In this document: one piece after another, positions 21,705 through 33,553 of the stretch
Numbering within the stretch: the stretch's first letter is position 1
Layout of the letters: every line of letters starts with the position of its first letter
DNA from: Marvania coccoides
Lineage: Eukaryota > Chlorophyta > Trebouxiophyceae > Chlorellales > Chlorellaceae
DNA: 64,000 bases
NCBI GenBank assembly: GCA_963854735.1
Contig: OY978102.1
Location: 868,001 to 932,000 of the forward strand
Direction: 5' to 3'
Notes under the pieces: model-generated
The model's database searches: none
Told to the model about the DNA's origin: nothing
Seen by the model: only the letters and a program-made list of their open reading frames with translations
Program-made: the position numbers and the translations under genes

Positions 21705-23358
21705 ATGACAACGCCCCCGCCCATTTCCCTCGTCATCTTCGATCTCGACGGCACATTAATTCAAACTGAGACGCTGGTGCTCTCCGTGGCTCGCGCCGTC
21801 GTGCAGTCCTACGGCAAAGATCTCACCGACGAAGCAATCGCTGCCAGCATCGGCCGCCGCCCTCTGGACGCCTGGCAGGCCGTGGCCGACCTTCTCGCCA
21901 TTCCACAATCCGCGGAAGAGCTGTTCCGCCAGTCAGAAGCCGTCTTAACCGACCGTTGGTACGTCATCTGCTCCCATTAGCGGTGCCTTGCGTTTGCTAT
22001 TAATTAACTAAACAAACCGCAGACGTGAAGACAGATCTTTGAACAATTTGCATCAAGTAAATGACCTCTTTATTTTTATGCCTCATATTCTTTCTTTCTT
22101 TCTTTCTTTTCTTAGGCATGAAGCTGGGTTTCTTCCTGGCGCTTCCCGCCTGATAGCCCACTTAAAATCCAGCGGCGTGCGGCTGGCGCTGGCCACGAGC
22201 ACCTCCCGCGCCACCCTAGGCCGCAAAGTCTCCTCCAAACCCGAGCTGCAAACCGCGTTTGAGTATGTCTGCTGTGGTGATGAACTCGGCGCCAGCGGCA
22301 GGGGAAAGCCAGCGCCTGACTGCTTCATTCGGGTGGCAGCAGCGCTAGGGGTGCTGCCCTCACAGTGCTTAGTGATTGAGGACGCGCCATGTGGGGTGGA
22401 GGCTGCTGCTGCTGCGGGAATGCGAGTAGTTTGTGTGCCGTCCCTTCACAACATGCCACAGTCCTACCCTGAGCCTGTGGCCGGAGCTGCCTCGGGTGTG
22501 GTAGAACAGCTGCCGTCGCTGCTAGCCTTCCGCCCGGAGGTAAGCGTATTTTACATTGGTCAATATTTTACTGCCCCTCTTCATTTTAATATCTATCTCC
22601 ATTTGTCGCTTTACTCGTTGAAATTGGATTGTTTGACTCGCCAATTATGCTTGCTGCTAATTTAACACCTTGTTTAGCTTCATCACACTCGAGATCATAA
22701 TATATCCATGTATCAAATGTCACAGGTACACGGCCTGCCTCCCTTTGCTGATTACGTCATGAGCACAGTCCCAGTAGACCCCGTGTGGCTCATCGCTGGC
22801 ACTGTGGTCAAGGGCTTTGGCCGTGGCAGCAGGCAGCTGGGCATCCCCACAGCCAATCTGGACGCTGCTTCGCTGAGAGGGGCGCTGGCTGAAGCGGTCA
22901 CTGGGATCTACCTTGGGTGGGCTACAATAGGAAAGAATGAAGCAGGGGAGGAGCAGGGAGTGTACCCCATGGTGATGAGCGTCGGGTGCGTTGAGATCAA
23001 TATGAAAAAATGAACAATTCGTGTATTTATTTGTATTTTGTTAAGAAAATATTAGACACTTTAATTTATAACAACTTGGCTAAACTTTGGTGGCCATGCA
23101 TGGTGCAGGTGGAACCCGGTGTTTCAGAACAAGGAAAAGACATGCGAGCCTTGGCTGTTGCATGATTTTGGCGACGCTTCGTTCTATGGGGAGCCAATCC
23201 GGCTACTGTGCTGTGCGTTCATTCGGCCCGAGGCAAACTTTCCTTCTCTGGAGGCGCTGGCGGAAAGAATTCACGAGGACGCGCGGGTGGCGAAAGCCGC
23301 GCTGCAGCATGAGAGGTATGCGGGGCTTAAGAGCCACCCCTTCTTTACGGAAGCATGA
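21705..23358 (+). CDS. FHY/RFK: bifunctional FMN hydrolase / riboflavin kinase
   Basis: Plant/algal two-domain enzyme. The N-terminal HAD phosphatase hydrolyses FMN and the C-terminal riboflavin kinase makes FMN from riboflavin and ATP. Four exons (21705-21958, 22116-22539, 22726-22985, 23109-23358) give 395 residues, close to the size of the plant fusion. HAD motif I is FDLDGTL near residue 12 (nucleophile and acid Asp), motif II ATSTS, and motif III/IV the GKPAPD...VIEDAPCG region. The kinase part has GTVVKGFGRGSRQLGIPTANL, with the conserved PTAN, and LLHDFGDASFYGEPIRL. No transit peptide is evident, which suggests a cytosolic enzyme. Intron 1 ends in a (TTTC)n pyrimidine tract and TAG. 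Its FMN product is a cofactor of the FLVA and FLVB proteins encoded 2-5 kb downstream. Confidence 0.92.
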
Positions 23359-24169
23359 GAATTACACATTTTGTTTCGAGTTTCATGCAACAGCAAAAAA
23401 CATCCAGCATATTATAGCCCAGAAGTTCTATCGAAAACGTGCTGCTTCTTTCAAGGCGCGTGAAAGGTGGCAGCAGCAGTGCTGCTAGCACCGCTCTTCT
23501 CCTCTGAGACGTGGCCACAGCTGCCTGAATCTGCCACCCAACCAGGCAGATTAAAACCACACCCACAACCTCAGCCAAGGCAAACAATCGGTTGTTTCTC
23601 CTCATGTTTTGGAGATATTTGTCGGGTTCAGCACCACCTGCGCCGCCAGTGCAATTTTCTAAAGCTGCGTCCCTGCAGGTGAAATCTGGATGCCACAGCC
23701 CCGCTAGCTGAAACGCCTGCATTTTTTCGCTGACGTATATGAACCCGAGGTGCACCACAGTCGTGTCCAGCGGCAGTGCCTGCTCTTTCCGCTCAGGACG
23801 TTCAAATTGCCGAAGCTCGCCAGTGGGAGCACTCCGTACTTGAGCGGCGCAAAATCGCCAGCGCTCCACAGAAAATGCAGGAGCACCTTGTTCCACGCCG
23901 TCTGCTCGTGTTGCTCGATGTGGTGAAAGTTAAACCAGTCGAAAAGAGCGGCCATGAAGGCAATTGCTGACACGGAGGATCCAAAAACGAAACACGGCTC
24001 ATTTCAATGACGATTCTCTCCTCGGCGGCAGCTGCGGGGTCTGCACCGCCGGCAGGCTGGCCGATATCGATCTTCTTCTTCTTGGCGGGGCGGCGGCGGC
24101 GACAGCGGCAGCGGACCCTGACGATGCTTGAGGGGGCTGCTCGCGCTTTCCCCCCCGAGTTGTGACCAT
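23345..24169 (-). pseudogene. frameshifted gene for an unrecognised protein with one C-terminal membrane segment
   Basis: On the minus strand a protein-like sequence starts MVTTRGGKREQPP at ATG 24169. It shifts frame near 24085 into AKKKKIDIGQPAGGADP, near 23978 into VSAIAFMAALFDWFNF, and near 23787 into KEQALPLDTTVVHLGF. It then runs through a hydrophobic segment (AEVVGVVLICLVGW) to a stop at 23345. The spacing between frames is too short for introns, for example about 20 bases at 23787. Codon use and composition stay gene-like, so the damage is recent or reflects base errors. A basic nuclear-type patch and a late membrane segment are visible; the family is unknown. It overlaps the riboflavin kinase gene tail to tail. 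Confidence 0.4.
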
Positions 24170-24607
24170 TGTGAAGAGTATGAACTGGTTGTCTAAAGAA
24201 CTCTAGGAAATAAACTTCTAACTAAAATTCTCGCAAAAATCGAAAAAAACCGATATGAAGATGGAATTTGAAACCGGTTTGCGCTTTTTCACAGTCTTAG
24301 AGCGTTAAAAGATCGGGGTTTTGCGTACTTTCGAAAGCAACTTGAAATTACCTATAAAGAGAGCAAGAGTTAGGATCTTTTTAAATTTTAGTTAAAACTT
24401 GATACGGAAATCAAACCGACCATCTAAAAACGGCTGTTTTGTGTTTTATTCGCCTCTGTGCGTGTTTGTCGAGTTGTTTGGCACTGCGTAATGGCGTTGC
24501 AAGTCACCCTTTTATTTTTTATTTTTCAAGTCATTTACTTTTTGGAGCCCCTCTTTTAACCGTGGTATGAGCTGCCCAGAGTAGTTTACGCATCGTGGCA
24601 TTCCAAC
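24170..24607. other. intergenic
   Basis: AT-rich sequence between a possible minus-strand start at 24169 and the small gene at 24608. No exon or structural feature was recognised. Confidence 0.4.
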
Positions 24608-25041
24608 ATGACCAGCGGCGACAGAGGGACCACGCAAAATGCCAGCAGTTGCGTCGCTGGCAGCGGCGGTACTCCCCATATCGTTGCGTTCAGCCGCAAG
24701 GCGGACGTGATTGAGTACGGCAAAGAAAATATTGATTATTGTGCCATGAAGAAACGGGCTGAAGCGCTGGGAAACTTTGAATCGCACGCAGTAACAGAAG
24801 ACGGTCGGTGGCTCCAGCTGCAAATCATTGAAAATGGCCTTGCTTTCAGGTAAATACGAGCATCTTTTGATTTATACTATTTTTTTGAATCATGCGCTCA
24901 TCTAAGAATGCTGCATTCACTCTCGCAGGACCTCTTGCGCAGGGCCAAGGGCGGTGCCGCTGTGATTTTCGCAGTCTTCCAGACGAGCGCCCAAGCATGT
25001 TTCTTGTTGGCCGCGATGACACCGAGAGGTACAAGCGATGA
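24608..25041 (+). CDS. small conserved-looking orphan, 102 residues
   Basis: Two exons (24608-24849 and 24975-25041) join in phase to 102 residues. The acceptor GATTTTCGCAG at 24974 is the only nearby one that keeps a sensible frame: ...QLQIIENGLAF|S then LPDERPSMFLVGRDD. Two earlier CAG acceptors give a quick stop or a poor frame. The protein is soluble and charged, has no targeting signal, and is rich in Asp/Glu/Arg with Trp in EDGRWLQLQI. I do not recognise it. The short exon 2 and weakly conserved ends make the model moderate. Confidence 0.55.
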
Positions 25042-25334
25042 AGAGGGGTGCAATGGGAGAAGAGCTGGCCTGGTCGGTCACAACTCTCGGCCATGCGCTA
25101 CAGAGGTGGCTTTCGAATTTTATTACTACTAGGTAGACAGCCCCTGATTTTTTGCTTAACACTCCCCCCATCCTTTCTCTTTTATTGAATTATTTAGCTG
25201 TTACAAAAAAAATGCTGCTTTAATAATCAAAACTAGGCAACGCCGTTTTTCCCCTTTCAATGCTCTCTCTTCACCAAAAAAATATGTATCACTGTCCTCT
25301 CCATTCTCATCATTATCTGACTAACTCCCTCGCA

Positions 25335-28078
25335 TTAGTACGTCGTGCCGATCTTTCTTGTGTGGACAGCGCTCTGCGCGCTTTCGTCCAGCACCTTCCC
25401 TTCCTGCACGGTGGCGTATACAATCCAGTGGTCGCCCGCGTCCATGCGCTGCGCCACGCTGCACTCCAGGTACGACGCCGCGTCCTTCAAAATCATCGCC
25501 CCTGAAGCTTCTGATGGCGAGGCATTGAGGCCTGCAAAGCGATCCTCCCCGGGCGCAAACTGCTTCAGCAGCGCCTTCATCACAGGGCGGTCCTTGCCCT
25601 CCGCCAGCACGTTTAGCACGAAGCGCGCGCCGATGGGGAGCAGCCCCTCAACTGCCCGATCTTTCTTAACCGCCACCGTCAGCCCAGGGGGGTCAAAGGA
25701 GGCTTGAGAGACCCAGGAAGCCAGCATGGCGGACTGGGCGTCGCCCTCTTTGGCTGTGAGCACGCACAGCGAGCCCACCACGCGGCCCACGGCGAGGGCG
25801 CTGGAAGGGGCGGACTCAGCGGCGGAGAGCTTGGCGGCTGCCACCCGCTCGCGCCGCCGCAGGTTGCGCTGGATGACCTGCGCCAGGTCGGTCCCACTCT
25901 CCTCGCAGACCTATACATGGAATGGAAAAAAAACGAAAAATGAGCGACTGTTCCAAGAATACAAAAAAAAAAAAAAAAACATGTTTATAGAAAATATTCA
26001 GATAATAAAAAAAAAACAAAGCTGCAGTTCACCTGGAGCGTGGATTCGGTGGGCTTGAACTTGCAGCGAATGGCGGGGAACGCAAACTGGAAGCCTGCGT
26101 CTTTCAGTCTCCCCTCCATCTTATCCACCGCCTCGCCCGACCACCCAAAGCTGCCAAACACGCCACAGGGCAGCCCTTTGGCGTCCCCAGACAGCAGAAT
26201 CGACCCCAGCGCGGTCTGAACTTGCGTGGGCATGTGCCCCCCCAGCGTGGGGCTGCCGATGACAAATCCAGCGGAGTTTTCCAGCACCTTTTCAACCTCC
26301 TCTGGCCCCACCACCTCCAAATTCAGCGTGGTGACGCCCACCCCCGCCTTCGTGATCCCCCGCGAGATGGCCTGCGCCAGCGCCGCGGTGTTGCCGTACG
26401 CCGACGCGTACAGCACCGCCACCGATGCAGCGCTCGCTGCCTCCAGCTGCTCTGCGGTCCACGCCGTGTACCGCCGCGTGAGCTCCGTCAGGGAGGAGCG
26501 CACCACCGGGCCGTGAATCGGGCACAGGATGCGCACGGAAAGGGCGTCTGCCGGTGGCGGTGCTTCCCCGATGCCCAGCGTGGTCCCCAGCACGCGCAGC
26601 ACGCCTGCCAGGGGCCCCCACGCCGCCGCGGCGTCCCCCGTGTTCAGGTTCAGCCGCTCCAGCGCCACTGCGGCTTGCTTGGCTGCGGGCGCCAGCATGC
26701 AGTCGTAGTAGTAACGCCATGGGTCGCCAAAGGCCTCCCACCCGCCGGCGTCGAAGGCGCCAGCGCCCTCTGGGAGGGCCACGTGGGCGGCGAAGAAGCT
26801 GGAGGAGAAGAGGGCTTCGTCCTGGGGGAGATAGGCGGCGCAGAGGTCGGGCCATCGGGGCGTGGGCACAGGGATAAAGCGCAGCACAGCGCCAGAAGAA
26901 AGGGTGAGGGTGGCGGCGCGGGAAGCCGTCTCGAGGGCGACCTTTTCCATCTATAGAGGTACATAGTTGGTGCGGGAGAGAAAGAGTTAGCAAACGGGCA
27001 GGGGAGGAGCGGCCAAGAAGAAACGATGGATGAGGCCCCGTGGAGAAAACACGGCAAAGTAGAATGTTTCGAGGAGGCTTAATATTTATATTGATTGTTT
27101 GTTTGTTTTAATACATAATGGCAGTTGAATGGCGATCGATTATACATCTAAAACGTTTTGCTGAACGTTTTCGAAAAAAAAAACAAAAAAACAAAAAAAA
27201 ACTCACGAGGGCTGCCAGCTCTTCGTCTTTTGCTGCAGACTCTTTGAGCAGCTGCACCGCGGGGTTGGAAGCCAGGAGCTTCAGCCCCGCGGGAGCCACC
27301 GCCAGCAGCGCCTTCAGCGGGCGCAGGCGTTCCGGGTTAAGGCGCGTAATGACGAGGTACCGCAGCGTGCGCAGCGCGTCAATTTCTTTAAGCCAAGCGG
27401 GCAGGTCGAGGTCGTACGCCTTGCTGGGCACGTCCAAGAGGACCTCTGGCGCTCCCCCAGTGCCGTTGATGAGGTAGATGTTGGTGGTTGTGCCCAGGCG
27501 CTGCCCAAATTGGACTGGAAAATAATAACAAAAAAATCTTAGTTTAAATTTTTATAATGGTGATTTTATTTGAATGGTAAACAAACATATGGTTACAGCA
27601 TGGTTCCCAAGCCCATGTAGTTATAACATAGTTTTCTTTTGCAATATGAATGAAAAAGAAACGCGGTTGAAGCTGTAATTTGGTATTAATAATAAAATGT
27701 GAACTCACTCTCGGGCAGGCGAGCGGAGCAGGAAGCCCGCAGTAACGTGATGTTAGGGGTCACAGCAAGGACCTCTTTGCGAACAGGGTACAGCACTTCA
27801 GGGGGCGGGACAGGGGCCTGCATTGGCGTACCAACAGCAGCTCGAATAGGGGACTTGGAAGGGCGGCAGCGCTGTGGTACCCTCGACCTCTGCAGCAGTG
27901 GGCGGGACAGCAGCTGCCGGGCGCAACTGCCGCTGCAAGGGGCATAGCGGAGAGAGGTTGGGAGACAGCTGGCGCGGAGGGAGCGCCCTGGGGCGATCAC
28001 CGATGGCTGCAAAGTGGTCATGTTGGCCCTGCCGATGGGTGAACACCCACGCACGGTGGCGATTCCTCCGAAAGTCAT
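25335..28078 (-). CDS. FLVA: flavodiiron protein A (FLVA), plastid
   Basis: Partner of FLVB in oxygen photoreduction downstream of photosystem I. Minus-strand exons 28078-27709, 27514-27207, 26950-26033 and 25910-25335 give 723 residues (704 if ATG 28021 is used). A basic transit peptide is followed by a metallo-beta-lactamase-like domain, a flavodoxin-like domain (VAVLYASAYGNTAALAQ...) and a C-terminal flavin-reductase-like domain (GSLCVLTAKEGDAQSAMLASWV), the layout of Flv1/Flv3-type proteins. The diiron ligands are mostly replaced: HxExDH reads RLNPER, the next His is Arg (TPRWPD) and the next Asp is Ser, while the last His (PIHGP) remains. That is the FLVA/Flv1 type. The gene is head to head with FLVB. 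Confidence 0.93.
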
Positions 28079-28412
28079 TTCGACAAAAGATTCAGCTCTC
28101 CATCAAAGAGCCAAGGAGCAGTGTGGCACCCTAAGGACGTTGATGGTGCACGTTGTGTTATAACAAAATAAAAAGAATTGAAATGTGTTTCGTTATGGCT
28201 CGTCAGGTCGAGATTTTCGAAACAAAATTTGGATAGCTATCCTATAGGGAGCACTTTGGCCAAAAAACATTCATTATTTGAACTAAATTCCGCATTTTTC
28301 ATTGTAAAGGTCCCTTCAGTGTCGTGTTGGCGTGTTCACTGTTCAATAGTAGAATAATAATAAAAAGTTAGATTTGGACTTCAACAGTGACCACAGCCTC
28401 TCACCAACCAGG
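28079..28412. promoter_or_regulatory. bidirectional promoter between FLVA and FLVB
   Basis: 334 bases separate the two start codons, so both 5' leaders and promoters must fit here. AT-rich in the centre. No clear shared motif stood out by eye. Shared control would suit two proteins thought to act as a heteromer. Confidence 0.6.
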
Positions 28413-31002
28413 ATGCTGCTCAGCCAGCTGAGCATTCACAATGGAGCGGGCCTGTCGCAGCCCTCCAGGCGAACCCCTGTCCCTGCCATCCCTTGCCAGC
28501 TTTCTCGCCGCCACCTCACCTCTCGCCCTCGCCTGCTGTCAAAGCAGAGCGCCACCCCCTCCCGCGTCGCTGCCGCAGCTGCGAATGAGTCTCCCCCCCA
28601 AATCAAGGACTACGGGCTGGAGATGTGGCAAGGAGACAAGCGGCTGCAGGTCATTGTGGCCCCCGTTGCTGAAGATACCATCACCATTCGCTGCCTGGAC
28701 TGGGACCGCGACCGTTTCGACATCGAGTTCGGGTGCGCAAGCCCCCTCCTTTTTCTGATCCTTCCCATGCAATGTTCATGCAAATACACCCGATTTACCT
28801 CATTATATTGCAATTTTTCGGGGTTTTCTTCTTCTGCAGCCTTCAAAACGGCACCACATACAACAGCTACCTCATCTTCGGCGCCGACAAGACCGCCCTG
28901 GTGGACGCCTCCCACGAGAAGTTCCGCGGCAAGTATATGGCCACCTTAAAGGCCGAGTTGGCGGCGGTCGGCCGCTCCATCGATTACATCATCGTCTCGC
29001 ACACCGAGCCAGACCACAGCGGCCTGGTAAATGGCGTGTGCCAGGAGCACCCCGGCGCCGTGGTGGTGGCCTCCAAGGCGAGAATTTTAAAATTTCTTTT
29101 TAAGACAGGCGTTTTCGACTCGGTTTCATACAACTGACTGTTTTAAACCCTTCAACTGTGCAGGTGGCCATTTCCTTCTTGCAAAACCTCATCCACGTCC
29201 CTTTCAAGTCCCAAGTCGTTAAAGGCGGCGATAAGATCGATCTGGGCGGTGGCCACGTCCTGGAGTTCATCATGGCCCCCAACCTGCACTGGCCGGACTC
29301 GCAGTTCTCTTTCGACCACGCTACCAATGTGATGTACACCTGCGACGCGTTTGGCATGCATTACTGCAGTGAGGTACGGGAAGAGTATCGTTTTATAAAA
29401 ATTTGTATATAGTTTTTTCATATAGTGCACATTTCATAATGCGCAATAATTTCAATCACAATCTCAAACTTGGTTCAGAATTCAATCATTCTTCTTCTTC
29501 GTTTGCACCCCCACATACGTATTTGCATCAGTTTCGATGCCCTTCAATCAGTTCATCGTGCCTACCATTTTCCTCAATTTATTTTTAATTTCCTCCCTGA
29601 AAATAACGCTGCAGGATCCCTACGACAGCGACCTCACCCCTCTGGAGCCCCACTACCGCTTTTACTACCAATGCCTCATGCACCCTAATGCCAAATCAGT
29701 CACCACCGCCCTCCGAAAAGTCAAAGACCTCCCCTACTCCACCATCGCCAACGGACACGGCCCCCTGCTGCGTTACAACGTCGCCGAGCTCGTCGACAAG
29801 TATCGCACGTGGGCCAGCGCTGCCAGCACCGCCACCGCATCGGTCGCCGTGCTGTATTCCTCGGACTACGGCTTCAGCGACCGCCTGAGCCAGACCCTGG
29901 CCAAGGGCATTACCAAGGCGGAGGTTGCCACCGAGATGGTGGACCTACTCTCCACAGACCAGCAAGAATTAGTCGAAATTTTGGGGCGCTCAAAAGGTGT
30001 GGTTTTGATGGCTCCCCCTGATAACTCACCCGAGGCTGCGGCGTCGCTGGCCACGCTGCTGTCTGCGGTGAAGCCGGGGAAGCAGCGCGTGCTGATCGCG
30101 GAGAGCTACGGTGGGCGGGATGAGCCGGTGGACTCACTGCTTCAGACTTTTGTTTCTACTGGAGTTGAGCTGCTGGGGGAGCCGCTGCGGGTGAAGGCGT
30201 CGCCGTGCGAGGCCACGTACCAGCTGTTTGAGGAGAGTGGCACCGACTTGGCGCAGGCGCTGACCCAGAAGGACGCCATCGCCAAGAAGAAAGCGGCGAT
30301 GTCGCCAGACGTCGCCAAGGCGCTGGCGCGCGTGTCGGGGGGGCTGTACATCGTGACGGCGGCGCACCCCGAGGGCGCAAAGGGTGCCATGGTGGCTTCT
30401 TGGGTGGCGCAGGCCTCGTTTGAGCCCCTCGGCATCTCAATCGCAGTGGTGGGTGGTAGTAGTTTTTAAGACTTTGCGTATTTTTTTGTTACTTTTATGC
30501 ACCCCCCTAAATTTATTATTTTTTCCCTCGTTTTATCTCACATAACTAGATTTATTTATGATTTCAAATATGAAACACTTCTGCTTCTTTCCTAACTTAT
30601 CTTGCCCCTGCCGCTCTCCAACTGTCTTCTTTCTAATTTCATTTCCTCCCTGGCTCTTCTCTTTCACTACAGGCCAAGGACCGCGCCATCGAGTCGCTGA
30701 TGCAGGTTGGCGACGGCTTCGTGCTCAACTGCCTGGGCGAGGGCGAGTACTCCCCCCTCATGAAACACTTTCTGCAGCGCTTCCCCGCCGGCGCCGACCG
30801 GTTCGAGGACGTGGAGTGGTTCCCCGCGGCCAACGGCAGCCCTGCGCTGTCTGGGGCCATCGCCTACGTTGAGTGCAAGGTCGTGAGTCGCATGGAGACA
30901 GCGGACCACTGGGTCGTATATGCAGAGGTCACTGAAGGCCAGGTGGCAGCTCCAGACAAGCGCACCGCCGTGCACCGCCGCAAGGTCGCAAACTACTATT
31001 AA
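28413..31002 (+). CDS. FLVB: flavodiiron protein B (FLVB), plastid
   Basis: Catalytically competent-looking flavodiiron partner. It reduces oxygen to water with electrons from photosystem I, together with FLVA. Five exons (28413-28732, 28840-29077, 29164-29373, 29615-30448, 30673-31002) give 643 residues including a transit peptide of about 60. All diiron ligands are present: HTEPDH at about residues 161-166, NLHWPDS, TCDAFG and ANGHGP. A flavodoxin-like domain (VAVLYSSDYGFSDRL) and a flavin-reductase-like domain (GGLYIVTAAHPEGAKGAMVASWVAQ, split here only for description) follow. Intron 2 has a GC donor (AAG|GCGAGA), fixed by VVVASK|VAISFL. The gene is divergently paired with FLVA. Confidence 0.93.
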
Positions 31003-31442
31003 CAAAAACGCATTCAGCCATTTTTTAAAGCAGGAGAACGAGGATAATGTGAATTTTTAGTATGAAATTTGACTGGGAGAGAATGAAGTGATTTTGTTTT
31101 GTGTGTTTCAATTGTATTACAGCCTGAATGGCAAGAATTAATGCAAGCTGGTTTTAAAGCGCTGCAATTATATGTAAAATCATTCAATAAAATTCGCTGC
31201 TGTCCGTCGTCGCTTCTTCTCGACTGAAGGAATAAAAACGAGACTCTTGTGAAAAGAATAAATGGACTAAATGCTGAAAAATGGGGCTGAAAGGTCTGTA
31301 TCCAAGCAAAGGGCATAAGGGGCATGCATACATTCTAGGGGTGGTGCAAAATTTCAGGGGGGTAAACACACACACACAAAATCATTATTTATTTTGGATG
31401 AGATTTGCTGACATTTCTTTCTTCCTAAACTTTAATTTCTTT
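31003..31442. other. convergent intergenic
   Basis: 3' regions of FLVB (+) and citrate synthase (-). AT-rich, with a short CA repeat near 31368-31378. No gene was seen. Confidence 0.5.
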
Positions 31443-33553
31443 TCACTGCCAGTTGGATCCTGACACGCGCCGCGTGTAGGCCGCGGAGGGCGGCACTGGG
31501 CCCAGGTCATCGCTGTCGACCGGACCCTCCGCCGGCCGCGCCTCCAGTGGCTGGTAGCTGCGCAGCCACTCCCCGCAGTAGTCTTGCTGCGGGCGTATGA
31601 TCTTGGTGTCAGGGTCTGCCAGCGCTTCCCGCCAGTGCGCGAGGTAGCCGGTGACTCGGGGCACAGCAAAGAGGACAGTGAAGAACTGCGGGGGGAAGCC
31701 CATGGCGCGGTACACCAGGCCGGAGTAGAAGTCGACGTTGGGGTAGAGCTTCCTGAGGGGCGTGGGGAAGTGGTACGTGTTAGAAAGGAGGAAAGGGGGA
31801 CAAAAGCGCGGGGGCGGGGGGTGGAAACATGAGAAGATATTTGATGGCTAAAGCGGGACGAATGAAGTCAGAAGTTGACGCGAATATTGAAAAATATTGA
31901 GAATTAACAATCCCAAGTTTAAAAGAGAAAAATAAATGCAGTTCCTCAAACCAAAGAGCCTAAAGATTCAGCTTTTTTATTTATCGACTCGCCTCTTGAT
32001 GAAGTACTCGTCCGACCGAGCCACCTTCTCCAGCTCCATCGCCACGTCAATCAGTGGGTCCCTCCCCGTGATGTCAAACACCTCCTCGGCCACCTGGCGG
32101 ATCACCTTTGCCCGAGGGTCGTAGTTCTTGTACACGCGGTGGCCAAATCCAAACATGATCTCCTGTACAACAAGCAGGCAATGCAATACAATACATTGTG
32201 ATCAAAACAACCAATAAATCGTCATCACTATCGCTATCAATAAAAACAGCAGCACCCCTTCAAGCATTAATCATTATATATTTTATTATATATATAAAAA
32301 AAAAATTAATACCTTTCTGGCCTTCACTGCCTCCAGGAAGGCAGGCACGTTGTCGCGCGAGCCGATGCGCTGCAGCATGCGCAGCACGGCTTCGTTCGCC
32401 CCGCCGTGCAGCGGCCCGTACAGCGCCCCCACAGCCCCCTGCACCACCGTGTACACGTCCACGCCAGAGCTGGCCAGATGCCGGGCGGCAGAGGTGGAGC
32501 AGTTCAGCTCGTGCTCTGCATGCAGCAGGAACAGCACGTCCAGCGCGCGCGCCAGGCGCGGGTTGGGGCGGTACCCGGGCCGCGCCGCCGCGTCCAGCAT
32601 GTACAGAAAGTTTTCAGCGTAGCCCAGTTTCTGGTTGGGAGGCGAAGGCTTGCGACCGGAGGCGCGGTGGTAGGCAAACGCCGCCAGGGTGGGAATTTTT
32701 CCTATAAGCCGCACGATCTGCTTGTCCTGCACCTCTTTCGACTTGTAGATGTGCTGCCCCGCCAAAGCGGGATTCTGCTCGGGGTGGCAGGTGGAAAGAG
32801 CCGCCAGCCCCGTGAGAATGATGCCCATGGGGTGGCTGTCGTGCGGCAAGGCGTTCAGCACCTCTTCCACCGCCACCGGCAGCGCGGAGTGGCGCATGAC
32901 GGCCTCCTCCCATCGCTGCAGCTGCGCCGCCCCAGGCAGATGCCCGTATAACACCAAGTAAGAGACTTCTAGGAAGGAGGAGCGCTCCGCCAGCTGCTCG
33001 ATGGGGTACCCGCGGTACCGCAGCACCCCCTTGTCGCCGTCGATGTAGGAGATCGAGGATTTGCAGGCAGTGGTGTTGACGTAGCCATTGTCGTAGACTC
33101 TCAGTCCCACGCCGTCGCCCCCCGCGGTGACTTGCTTGAGGTCGACGCCCATCAGAGTGCCGTGCTCGGAGATGGGCAGCTCGTAGCGCTTGCCCGTGCG
33201 GGAGTCCACGCAGGAGAGCACGCCAGGGCCGCCCCCCGGAGCCGGGCTGCAGAGATTTGAAATTTGAAACGAGGGAAGAGTGAGAGAGAGTGGGCGTGAG
33301 GCAGATGCGTGATGTGTAAAAGTTGTACTTTTCTGGTGTGATGCGACGGAGAATGCGGAAAAAAACGAGAGGAGATGCGGACAAGATCAAAGATTTAGCA
33401 ATTAAATGCGGGCAAAAGAGGGGGAATGCGGGCGCACCGAATGGCGTCTTGGGCTGTGGATGTGGAGTTACATTCCGGGTTGGAGCGTTCTTCGCCAGGA
33501 AGCGTTTCGGCTGTGAGATGTCTTTGCAGGGTAGCCAGGCGAAACGATGCCAT
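31443..33553 (-). CDS. CSY: peroxisomal-type citrate synthase
   Basis: Condenses oxaloacetate and acetyl-CoA to citrate, in the glyoxylate cycle or fatty-acid respiration when peroxisomal. Minus-strand exons 33553-33438, 33246-32313, 32162-31993 and 31752-31443 give 509 residues. The N-terminus [13 protein letters not shown] contains RLATLQRHL, a clear PTS2 peroxisomal signal (R-L-x5-H-L), as in plant CSY2/CSY3; there is no PTS1 at the end. Catalytic residues are in LHGGANE (His), [13 protein letters not shown] (His) and NVDFYSG (Asp). Intron 3 has a GC donor (GAG|GCGAGT), fixed by the conserved [13 protein letters not shown]. Intron 1 donor is CG|GTGCGC. Confidence 0.93.
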
